Of a stretch of DNA of 36,590 bases, positions 23,983-31,314 are shown piece after piece (within the stretch, counting starts at the first letter, position 1; the number at the start of each line of letters is the position of its first letter). Made by a program: the position numbers and the translations under genes. This DNA comes from Myxococcales bacterium (GTDB lineage Bacteria; Myxococcota; Polyangia; HGW-17; SLPX01), in the NCBI GenBank assembly GCA_007131745.1, contig SLPX01000238.1:1-36590 (forward strand), written 5' to 3'. The notes beneath the pieces are model-generated. The model did no database searches. It was not told the DNA's origin and saw only the letters and a program-made list of their open reading frames with translations.

Positions 23983-26175
23983 GTGTTTTCCGTATTCATT
24001 GTCAATCAGTCGGGAACCATGGTTGGTCGTTTCGACAACATGAGCGACCTCACCGGGTCGATTTCAGTGGGAGGAAGCGAAACCGACCATATCAGGATTC
24101 CCGGTCTAGCGGCTGAATTGATCTATTTGTATGTTTCCGATGGAAGAATGGTTGTGGAAGATGCCACCGGCGGAGTCATGGTGGACGGACACCTTTTGGA
24201 AGGGCCGTGTTTCATCGAACCGGAAAACATCGTTACATTTGATGATCATACACTCAGAATAACTGCAACTGATCTCGGTGACGTTCAAACTTACGTTCCG
24301 CCTCCACCGGACAGCGGTTTTTATCCGCCCGAATCATCTCATGGGACGTCCGCTTCGGGTGATTTTACCGGAGGGATCTCCAAGCCCTACGAACCTGCTG
24401 AAACCAACGAGCATTATTACCAGGCAGGAGCGGCTCAAGTAGCCATGGATCTCGCTTACGCTCCCGGAGGTCCCGCTGTAAGCAGGGATCCGCTGAAACT
24501 GGTGGCTCTGTCCGGATTGATGGCAGGAAAGGAGTTTCTGCTCGCTAACGGCAAGGAATACGATGTGGGCAGAGATGATGAAGAAGAGCTTGAAGTTCCT
24601 CTTGATGACCCTACCGTAAGCCGCAGACACGCGCGGCTCAGAGTCAGTGAGGGCGGAGTCATGGTGCTGGACTTGAGAAGCACAAACGGCACCTTTATAA
24701 ACGGCCATGAAGTCAAACGCGAAATGGCGACTCCAGGCGACAGGATTCGTTTCGCTGAAGTCGGCTTCAAACTGGCAAACGTTTTACCCTCAACTCAAAA
24801 CGAAACCAAAAAGTCTACAAATCCCAGAAAGATTATTTTTCTTGTCTCTGCATGCGTCATCCTGGCCGGCATTTTAGTGTCTGGATACGCACTCAAGATC
24901 AGGTTGGACAGACAGAAAGACAAGGCGAAAAAGGCGGATCAGCAGGAAACACTGGGAGAACGACAACGAAGACAATTCAGAGAAACCATGGATCGAGGCC
25001 GGAAGGCCTTGGATTCACAGAACTGGAATGATGCAATCTCTGCTTTCGAAGAAGCTCTCGAAGATTATCCCACCACCCAGGATAGAGATAGATCAGAAGA
25101 ACTCCTGCAAAAAGCCAGAAACGAACTGCAAGCCCAAAAAATTCTGGAGGAAGCCAATAAAACCTTTGGATCCGTAGCAGGTGGGATTGACGGTTATGAA
25201 AGGGCACTGAGTCTTTACAATCGGATTCCCGCCGAATCTTTTTACAGCATTGAAGCCAGGGAAAAGATTGAAGCCCTGAGCTTGCGACTGGCCAACTTGC
25301 ACCTGACACAGGCACTTACATATGCAAAAGGGCGCCGAATTGAAAACAGGGCCAAGGCTCATGGCTTTTTCTGCAGTTATTTCGAGGCGTTAAACAGCGT
25401 GGGAAGATCGGTTGTCGGTGAATCAAAATATCGAAAGCAGTTGGAAAACCTGGAAAAAGAACTTGCAAAAAGAACTTCGGTTTTGAAAAGCAGGAACATT
25501 GATTTCGAATTTTGCAAGTCCCCCCGCTTCCTTAAAACACCCATCGCAGTCGCGGGCAAAGAGACCGTGGATCCCGAAGAAGCTCTCCGAAAAAAATACG
25601 AAGAGGAAGCTATCGTCGGAGTTTTGATGCTGTATTTCAGAGGACAAACCGATCCCGCCATAAACAGATTGGCCAGTCTCAGAAAAAAGAAGAGTTTGCA
25701 GAAGCAAACGGTGTTGATAAGCGAGTTGCATCAGCAACTCGCGATGATAAAAGGAAAGTTGGCGGAAGGAGACGGAGCCCTTCAAAGAGGTGATATCAGG
25801 GCTGCGGATGAAGCTTACACCGAAGCGTTTGAAGTTGAAGAAAGGCTCCTTCCGGATGGACTCGTAAGCTTAACCAGGGAAAACGTATCCAGGCGTGTCG
25901 CAGAGAGATATCACTCTCTCGGAGAGTCACAATTCAAATTGGGTCGTTACAGAGAAGCATTTCGTTACTGGAATCGAGGAAACCACTTCAATCCTTCGGA
26001 TACGAATATCTTGAACGGCCTGGTACAACTGGAAAGAGAAGCCCGGAGGCTGTCAAGACAAGCACAAGCCGCTCCACCCGACCAGGCGGCAAACACCTAT
26101 GAAATGATCCGGGATATCACCGCCGTGGATTCACCATTGCACAAAGAGGCAATCGAAGCTCTCTCGGGTGAATGA
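23983..26175 (+). CDS. Tandem FHA-TM-TPR membrane protein
   Basis: GTG start with AAGGAG seven bases upstream, 54 bp after the ATPase gene. Residues 1-95 look like a decayed FHA domain (GGSETDHIRIPG in place of the GR loop; no SxxH or NG). Residues about 170-265 are an intact FHA domain (GR 196-197, SRRH 213-216, RSTNGTFINGH 232-242). The helix at 284-304 crosses the inner membrane. Residues 330-725 carry coiled-coil and TPR-like repeats, probably periplasmic (WNDAISAFEEALEDYP; YREAFRYWNRGNHFNP). It would place a phosphothreonine reader beside the FHA-CpaF ATPase and reach toward the secretin through the TPR arm. The same layout occurs in the FHA-TPR gene at the left edge. No enzyme motif seen. 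Confidence 0.88.
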   Translation: MFSVFIVNQSGTMVGRFDNMSDLTGSISVGGSETDHIRIPGLAAELIYLYVSDGRMVVEDATGGVMVDGHLLEGPCFIEPENIVTFDDHTLRITATDLGDVQTYVPPPPDSGFYPPESSHGTSASGDFTGGISKPYEPAETNEHYYQAGAAQVAMDLAYAPGGPAVSRDPLKLVALSGLMAGKEFLLANGKEYDVGRDDEEELEVPLDDPTVSRRHARLRVSEGGVMVLDLRSTNGTFINGHEVKREMATPGDRIRFAEVGFKLANVLPSTQNETKKSTNPRKIIFLVSACVILAGILVSGYALKIRLDRQKDKAKKADQQETLGERQRRQFRETMDRGRKALDSQNWNDAISAFEEALEDYPTTQDRDRSEELLQKARNELQAQKILEEANKTFGSVAGGIDGYERALSLYNRIPAESFYSIEAREKIEALSLRLANLHLTQALTYAKGRRIENRAKAHGFFCSYFEALNSVGRSVVGESKYRKQLENLEKELAKRTSVLKSRNIDFEFCKSPRFLKTPIAVAGKETVDPEEALRKKYEEEAIVGVLMLYFRGQTDPAINRLASLRKKKSLQKQTVLISELHQQLAMIKGKLAEGDGALQRGDIRAADEAYTEAFEVEERLLPDGLVSLTRENVSRRVAERYHSLGESQFKLGRYREAFRYWNRGNHFNPSDTNILNGLVQLEREARRLSRQAQAAPPDQAANTYEMIRDITAVDSPLHKEAIEALSGE

Positions 26176-26229
26176 TAGCATCTTTTTGCCTCATGCACTG
26201 GTTAGGGGCCCCGCCGGCTCAACTCACGG

Positions 26230-27723
26230 TCACTGCGGATTTTCCCATAGCCCCTCGGACACAACTTTTTCCCCGGCCTGATCCCAACCTTTGAAAACAG
26301 CAGCTACCAGAACCGTACCCTCCGGCAATCTACCAACCGGAATCCTTCCAACGCGCTCCATGCGGCTTGTGTTTTTTTGAATTGTTTCTTTGTATACGAG
26401 TTGTCGCCGGCCGTTTTTCGATTCGGCAAAAAACTCAATTCTTCCCTTCGCCAGATCAACACCATTATTTATCGCTTCAAGATGATCACCCTTATTTTGC
26501 AGGGCCAACTCTCCACGAATCAAGTATCGAAACAGCCCCCGGGTATACTTGACACCACGAGGAATCAATTCGGTCGCATAGTCTTCGTAGACACGACGAT
26601 CCAGCCAAATCCTGTTTTCCCCTGCGGGTGATTTTCCATAAGCAAACAACCGGATCGGACCGAAATCCTGCGATATTGATCTCCTCGTGTAGTATACAGC
26701 TTCTCCCGGCTCCAGCGCATCAAACATATGGACCGGAATAATCTGCCTATCTCCTTTTAAGGTAAGGCGTTTCTCATCTACGACCTCACCGACGGGAATA
26801 GTGTTCGCGTCCTCTTCTATCACCGGCAAGGTCCCGGGAGAAAAGTAATTCATAGCCGTTGTCTGAGCCAAACCAGTATTTTTCTCATTTATAAAAAAGT
26901 CCTTAAACCGGTCGAACTGCACCTCATCCCCCTTAGGAGCAGGTATCCCTGATCTGCCGAAACGCCACGCGACATACCGAGCAAAAGCAGTTCCTCCCAA
27001 TACGGAACCTTGATCCAGATGAGAAACCACATAATCGTTTCTCACGTACGAAGGACAAGCCATGTTTTGCAGAAGATGGCCGAGAGCGCCCATTGTCACA
27101 AGCGCCATGGCTAAATGGTGGCGACGAACTTTTTCATCCGCCGAGGCCTGTGCAAGGTAGCGATGTCTTATGTGCTCGTGCAAGCTATAATGATTGTTCC
27201 TTGACACAGCCCAACGCAAAACGGATTTGCCGGTCAAATCAAAATTGGCTCCAGTAATAAGGCCGGCTAGGGTTCCCCCTCCATAAAGAAAATCCCAAAA
27301 GCGTACCCTCATTGAAAGCCCGCTGTCAGCTTGGCGGAGTCCTTTTCCGCTTGAAGGATTCAGAAAATGATGTCTCATCCGACTCGAAGGAATAGCCTCC
27401 AAAACAGAACCCGCGGCCAACCAACCCATGGCGCGGTTGCTTAAATCCCTTGACGGCGCATACCCTTCCGCCGGATTCAAGCGAAAAACATCCTGCACGA
27501 AAAACCACCTGCGGACCCGTTTCATTTCCCGCGGAACCAACTGCAACGATTCCCACAATCCCCTGTCGAGTTTGAAATTCCTTTTCAACCAATCGTGAAT
27601 GCCGCCGCCTTGAGCTGCTGTTTCCGTCATTCCCGCATTAGTGGTCTCGGCTTGAAAAGCCTGGCTTTCGAGTGAAAGGAAAAAGCAGAACACGCTCCCC
27701 GCTATCATCAAAAACTTCTTCAT
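26230..27723 (-). CDS. Exported zinc-phospholipase-C/S1-nuclease-fold-like protein
   Basis: Signal peptide MKKFLMIAGSVFCFFLSLESQAFQA. Motifs resemble zinc-dependent phospholipase C and related S1/P1-fold proteins: RHHFLNP with GKGL (118-129), HEHIRHRYL (182-190), RRHHLAMALVTMGALGH (200-216), and LLQNMACPSYVRND (217-230). In relatives the His three residues before an acidic ligand reads HxxxD/E; here it is H216-x-x-x-N220, so one expected metal ligand is changed. The C-terminal 150 residues look like a separate beta-rich domain. Likely periplasmic or secreted, acting on lipids or phosphodiesters if active. Its ATG overlaps the stop of the preceding lipoprotein gene (ATGA), so the two are translationally coupled. 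It is convergent with the FHA-TPR gene. Confidence 0.65.
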   Translation of the reverse strand: MKKFLMIAGSVFCFFLSLESQAFQAETTNAGMTETAAQGGGIHDWLKRNFKLDRGLWESLQLVPREMKRVRRWFFVQDVFRLNPAEGYAPSRDLSNRAMGWLAAGSVLEAIPSSRMRHHFLNPSSGKGLRQADSGLSMRVRFWDFLYGGGTLAGLITGANFDLTGKSVLRWAVSRNNHYSLHEHIRHRYLAQASADEKVRRHHLAMALVTMGALGHLLQNMACPSYVRNDYVVSHLDQGSVLGGTAFARYVAWRFGRSGIPAPKGDEVQFDRFKDFFINEKNTGLAQTTAMNYFSPGTLPVIEEDANTIPVGEVVDEKRLTLKGDRQIIPVHMFDALEPGEAVYYTRRSISQDFGPIRLFAYGKSPAGENRIWLDRRVYEDYATELIPRGVKYTRGLFRYLIRGELALQNKGDHLEAINNGVDLAKGRIEFFAESKNGRRQLVYKETIQKNTSRMERVGRIPVGRLPEGTVLVAAVFKGWDQAGEKVVSEGLWENPQ

Positions 27724-28931
27724 TGTTGCAACCTCGGCACAAAACTCGGCTTTTTCATTTCTCTGAGCAAATCACGATCCTCGTCATGGACTCCAGGAGA
27801 CTCGACTTCAGCCGATGTTTTAAGGCGATCCAGTCGCGAATGGATGGTTCTTGCGACTTCCAAAATCATCTTCTTGTCCTTGCACAACTGCTCACCGCAG
27901 GTTATCGAAACCAAAACACTTTTGTCCACATCCATGAAAACATGCGCCAAAATACCTTCGCTGGAGGCTTCAAAAGATCGGTCTCCTACCTGGTCGACCG
28001 GTTTTGTATCCGGATACGATGAAAACAACATCCTGTATCGTCTTTCCAGTTCCCCGGGAGAAACCTTCCATATTCTGTATGCCAAATCATATGTTTCCGG
28101 CAAATCAATCGCTTTGAAATGCTTGCTGTCGGATTTGTCGGTCCGGGGAACAGCTTCCAGCCTGGCTTCCTCGTAAAGATATTCGTCTCCCTCCAATATT
28201 TGTACGATATCTTCCAGCTCAAACAATTCGGATGCATCCATAAACGCGAGGATTCTTTTCTCGTCCTTTTCCGGCAACACGCCCTCCATTTCGGCCTGGG
28301 CCGCCTGCAATTCCGGGAGAGCATGGTTTTCCAACCGGTCCACTCCACCGATGAATCTGACATGCTCTATGTGACTCAGCCCCGAACTCCATCTTTCAAG
28401 AAGAATCCTGTTGTTGTGCTGGGCGAAATCCAGCCGCGGTTCACCCGTTGGAAAAACCCTGTCCGACCTATACGCTATGTAACCCCTTTTGTATATTATC
28501 ATGCGGAAACTTGTGAGGCGGCCTCTTCCTGAACCCGAACCGTGTTTCCCCGGAATCAAAACGGCTGTTCCTCCTATATCATCCTCTCTGGATGAACCGT
28601 CTTCCAAGCTTCCTGCTTTCGGTATAAAAAACCTTCCGTTTTCATCGGTTAATACCAGTTTCTCGCGAAAACCGGATGGACTGGTAGCTCCCACGCCTTC
28701 ACTGTAACCCCAACTTGCATAGACCAGGGCTTTTTCGACCGGTTTTTCAGTTCCTGCATCCAGGACGATGCCGCTGAAGGGTCCCGCCAGAGAACCCCTA
28801 TGGGTGGATACGGGGACGTGTTTAAACGGCGCGGCGGCCGGCAACCGTGCACCGCAACCTCCAGACACACACAAGCAAAAGAGAAAAAGTACAAAAATAT
28901 GGTGTTTTGTCACGTTTACTTCCATTTCCAT
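27720..28931 (-). CDS. Lipoprotein with carboxypeptidase-regulatory-like domain
   Basis: Lipoprotein signal HHIFVLFLFCLCVSGGC (lipobox VSGGC). After it, residues about 50-160 resemble a carboxypeptidase-regulatory-like/Ig-type beta domain (FSGIVLDAGTEKPVEKALVYAS ... LTDENGRFFIPKAGS), often used for carbohydrate or protein contacts on the cell surface. The remaining 240 residues are acidic and unfamiliar, ending in a charged helical tail. Starts are possible at GTG 28946, ATG 28931, ATG 28925 and GTG 28913; I use 28931, as the promoter candidate would start transcription near 28945. Its last bases (ATGA) overlap the start of the phospholipase-like gene, so the pair forms an operon and may act together at the envelope. 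Confidence 0.75.
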   Translation of the reverse strand: MEMEVNVTKHHIFVLFLFCLCVSGGCGARLPAAAPFKHVPVSTHRGSLAGPFSGIVLDAGTEKPVEKALVYASWGYSEGVGATSPSGFREKLVLTDENGRFFIPKAGSLEDGSSREDDIGGTAVLIPGKHGSGSGRGRLTSFRMIIYKRGYIAYRSDRVFPTGEPRLDFAQHNNRILLERWSSGLSHIEHVRFIGGVDRLENHALPELQAAQAEMEGVLPEKDEKRILAFMDASELFELEDIVQILEGDEYLYEEARLEAVPRTDKSDSKHFKAIDLPETYDLAYRIWKVSPGELERRYRMLFSSYPDTKPVDQVGDRSFEASSEGILAHVFMDVDKSVLVSITCGEQLCKDKKMILEVARTIHSRLDRLKTSAEVESPGVHDEDRDLLREMKKPSFVPRLQQ

Positions 28932-28951
28932 TGACGCTCTCTTCACACGCT

Positions 28952-28978
28952 ATTATCCTATCGTCTCACGTTTGTAAA
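28952..28978 (-). promoter_or_regulatory. Promoter candidate for lipoprotein/phospholipase-like pair
   Basis: On the minus strand TTTACA (28973-28978) and GATAAT (28952-28957) are each one base from consensus, but the spacer is only 15 bp. Transcription would start about 14 bp before the preferred ATG at 28931. Confidence 0.4.
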
Positions 28979-28993
28979 CCGGTCGCTTTGAAC

Positions 28994-29012
28994 CCGGCAC
29001 ATTTTGTGCCGG
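28994..29012. promoter_or_regulatory. Perfect 8-bp inverted repeat between divergent genes
   Basis: CCGGCACA (28994-29001), spacer TTT, TGTGCCGG (29005-29012). It lies in the short divergent region between the lipoprotein operon and the zinc-ribbon FHA gene. On the plus strand it falls exactly between TTGAAC (28988-28993) and CATTAT (29014-29019), a 20-bp spacer as in MerR-type promoters. It may be an operator; as RNA it could form a hairpin, but there is no T-run. Confidence 0.55.
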
Positions 29013-29044
29013 ACATTATTTGAAAAACATTTCGAGGTTTGCAT

Positions 29045-30253
29045 ATGAATATTTGCGGCCGATGTGGTCGTGCAAACGATCCTGAGGCGCTTTTTTGCCA
29101 GGATTGCGGTCAACCTCAAGATTCCGGGGAAAGCCCATCTCAAGAAGGAGACCCGGTTTGCCCGGCATGCTCAAAGCCGAACCCGCGATCAACGCGCTTC
29201 TGTCGCATGTGTGGAGTAAGATTGTCTGATTGGGATCCGTTTTCCACTACGGATAAGACCGTCAAGACGATTTGTTCGGTCTGCGGAAAAGACACTCCTA
29301 AAGGATTTGCCTTTTGTCAGTTCTGCGGCAGCAGGATTTCACTTTCCGGCGCCGGAGAAAACGGCAATGTTGAACCCACTCCGCCGGCCGGTCTGCCTCG
29401 TCCGGTTACGGCTCGCATGGATTTTGTGAATCCTCCGCCGGACTGGGACACAAAACCCGAAGATGCTTCGATTGCGGAAAACAAGGTTTCGGATCCCGAC
29501 GCAAAAACAATTTCCCATGATGGAGTCCACGGAACGACGCCACCTGCAACACACGACGAAGAAGGCGCTCCTTTGAAAGAATCCGGAGTTGTTTTGGAGT
29601 CGACCGGTCCGATCCGAAGAAATCCCATGCTGATCCATGCGAACAACCAGGAATACGCAATCCGGGATCTTCCTTTCGATCTGGGCAGAACAACAGGGCA
29701 AGTGCGCTTTCCCGGAGATTCGTATCTTTCGGAACGTCACGCGCGTATCATTGCCGGCGAACAGGGCCTTGTTTTGACGGATCTGGAATCGGTCAATGGT
29801 ATCTACATGCGGATAAGAGATAAAGCACACTTGGAAAACAAAAGTGTGTTTTGCCTGGGTTCCCGCGTTTTGGTTTTTGAGCGTCTCCGGGAAAAGGATT
29901 GCCGCCTGGAACCGGCAAGAGAAGACGGCGTGTTGCTTTTGGGATCGCCGATTGAAGACGTGTGGGGGAGAATCCGTTTGCTGACCGTGGCCGGGGTGTT
30001 TCGTGGCGTATATTATCTTTCAAACAAACGGGTGATTGTGGGACGGCAAGCAGGTCAGATTTGTTTTCCCGACGATCCCGACATTGCGGGTTCTCACATC
30101 GCCCTGGAGTGTACGGATGATGGAGCTGAACTTGTAAACCTTGGGCCGGATAGGGAGACTTTTATCAAGATAACAGAACCGCACTTGTTGAAACCCGGTG
30201 ATGTTTTCAGAATCGGACAGCAGGTCTTTCGTTTCGAGCCGGCCCAAACCTGA
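29045..30253 (+). CDS. Triple zinc-ribbon, double FHA protein
   Basis: ATG at 29045 with GAGG seven bases upstream; a TTG two codons earlier is less likely. The N-terminal 95 residues contain three CxxC-x(8-11)-CxxC zinc ribbons (CGRCGRAN, CPACSKPN, CSVCGKDT, each followed by FCxxCG). After a Pro-rich linker comes a first FHA domain (about 205-280: LGRTTGQVRFPG, SERHARI, ESVNGIYMR) that keeps the core pocket residues, and a second, more divergent one (about 315-400: VGRQAGQICFP, GSHIAL, no NG). No membrane helix, so it is cytoplasmic. It probably bridges phosphorylated partners. The kinase two genes downstream starts with the same kind of zinc ribbon, which argues for a common module. Ten bp before the PP2C gene. 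Confidence 0.88.
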   Translation: MNICGRCGRANDPEALFCQDCGQPQDSGESPSQEGDPVCPACSKPNPRSTRFCRMCGVRLSDWDPFSTTDKTVKTICSVCGKDTPKGFAFCQFCGSRISLSGAGENGNVEPTPPAGLPRPVTARMDFVNPPPDWDTKPEDASIAENKVSDPDAKTISHDGVHGTTPPATHDEEGAPLKESGVVLESTGPIRRNPMLIHANNQEYAIRDLPFDLGRTTGQVRFPGDSYLSERHARIIAGEQGLVLTDLESVNGIYMRIRDKAHLENKSVFCLGSRVLVFERLREKDCRLEPAREDGVLLLGSPIEDVWGRIRLLTVAGVFRGVYYLSNKRVIVGRQAGQICFPDDPDIAGSHIALECTDDGAELVNLGPDRETFIKITEPHLLKPGDVFRIGQQVFRFEPAQT

Positions 30254-30263
30254 ATGGATACAT

Positions 30264-31142
30264 ATGCAAAAGGTTGTTTCTAATTCTTTGGAGGTTTTTA
30301 TCGAGTTGTTCGGCCGAACAGACGTCGGCAGGCTACGCCAACACAATGAGGATTCATTCATGGTGGCCGATCTTACAACAGGCCGCAGAAATCTTCTCCC
30401 CGAGATAAGACGTCATAGAATCGGAAGCAAGGGAACAATACTGGTGGTATGCGACGGCATGGGAGGCGCTGCAGCCGGGGAGTTGGCCAGTCAAACAGCG
30501 GTAGACACAATATACACAGAACTCTGCAGATTGGAACAAAACACGAGTTTGGAACAAATGATCGCAGGGATTTCACAATCCATGTCCACAGCCAACAAGA
30601 GAATATTCGACCTGGCCCGCTGCGATGCTTCAAGGGTCGGAATGGGCACAACATGCAGCCTGGCAGCCATTTTCAAAAACATCCTCCTGGCGGCGCAAGT
30701 TGGAGACAGCCGTGTTTACCTAATAAGGGGGAATCAGATCGTCCAAGTAACCAGGGATCAGAGTCTACTGAACCAACTACTCGAAACAGGGCAAATTGAA
30801 GAAAAAGACATTCCCAATTTTCAGCATTCCAACGTCATTTTGCAGGCACTCGGCGTTGTGGAGCGAGTAAATCCTGTTTTTACCATGGTGGAGCTTGAAC
30901 GCGATGACGTGGTGCTGGTCTGCTCCGACGGCCTGACCGGGCCTCTTGACGACGGGGTTATCAAAGACATCGTCAAAACGCTATCCAGCGATCTTGTAGA
31001 AATGTGCAAATACCTGACCACCAAAGCCAACGACGCCGGGGGACCGGACAACATAACTGTGTTGGCGGCACAGGTAAGGGGATCCGGTTTGCCGTCTTCC
31101 GGAAAAGAAGTGACCGTTGTGCCGTGTAATCACCCGACGTGA
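30264..31142 (+). CDS. PP2C-family Ser/Thr protein phosphatase
   Basis: Metal-dependent phosphatase (PPM/PP2C, Stp/PppA type). Motifs in order: TDVGRLRQHNEDS (19-31), VVCDGMGGAAAGE (61-73) with metal-binding D64, GDSRVYL, VTRDQS, VCSDGLTG and GGPDNITVL; all metal-coordinating Asp residues are present, so it should be active. There is no membrane segment; it acts in the cytoplasm and would reverse phosphorylation by the kinase downstream. The ATG at 30264 is chosen because it follows the FHA gene's stop by 10 bp; the frame itself opens earlier, inside that gene. After the TGA, the same frame continues for 45 more codons without a stop, reported separately. Confidence 0.95.
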   Translation: MQKVVSNSLEVFIELFGRTDVGRLRQHNEDSFMVADLTTGRRNLLPEIRRHRIGSKGTILVVCDGMGGAAAGELASQTAVDTIYTELCRLEQNTSLEQMIAGISQSMSTANKRIFDLARCDASRVGMGTTCSLAAIFKNILLAAQVGDSRVYLIRGNQIVQVTRDQSLLNQLLETGQIEEKDIPNFQHSNVILQALGVVERVNPVFTMVELERDDVVLVCSDGLTGPLDDGVIKDIVKTLSSDLVEMCKYLTTKANDAGGPDNITVLAAQVRGSGLPSSGKEVTVVPCNHPT

Positions 31143-31280
31143 CCGGACAAGGCGGACCATAAAGCAGATATCGGCAAAACAGGAGACCTTCAAGACGAAG
31201 ATTTGCCTACAAAAAAAACCGTTCAGGGCAACGATGGTCGTGAGCAGCTCAAAGTCAAGTTGCCGGAGATCGATGTTTGA
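31143..31280 (+). other. In-frame open tail after PP2C stop codon
   Basis: Directly after the PP2C TGA (31140-31142) the same frame stays open for 45 codons to TGA 31278-31280. The would-be peptide is strongly hydrophilic and charged (PDKADHKADIGKTGDLQDED and so on), like a natural C-terminal tail. Chance alone would give such a run fairly often, so coding status is uncertain. Otherwise this gap before the kinase gene shows nothing. Confidence 0.3.
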
Positions 31281-31314
31281 CTCAACAAGAAAACCATGAG
31301 ATGAAGAAACGGTG

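Noticed and set aside
26208..26217. GGGGCCCC at the convergent junction as a terminator
   Set aside because: A palindrome without a loop and without a T-run cannot form a normal terminator hairpin.
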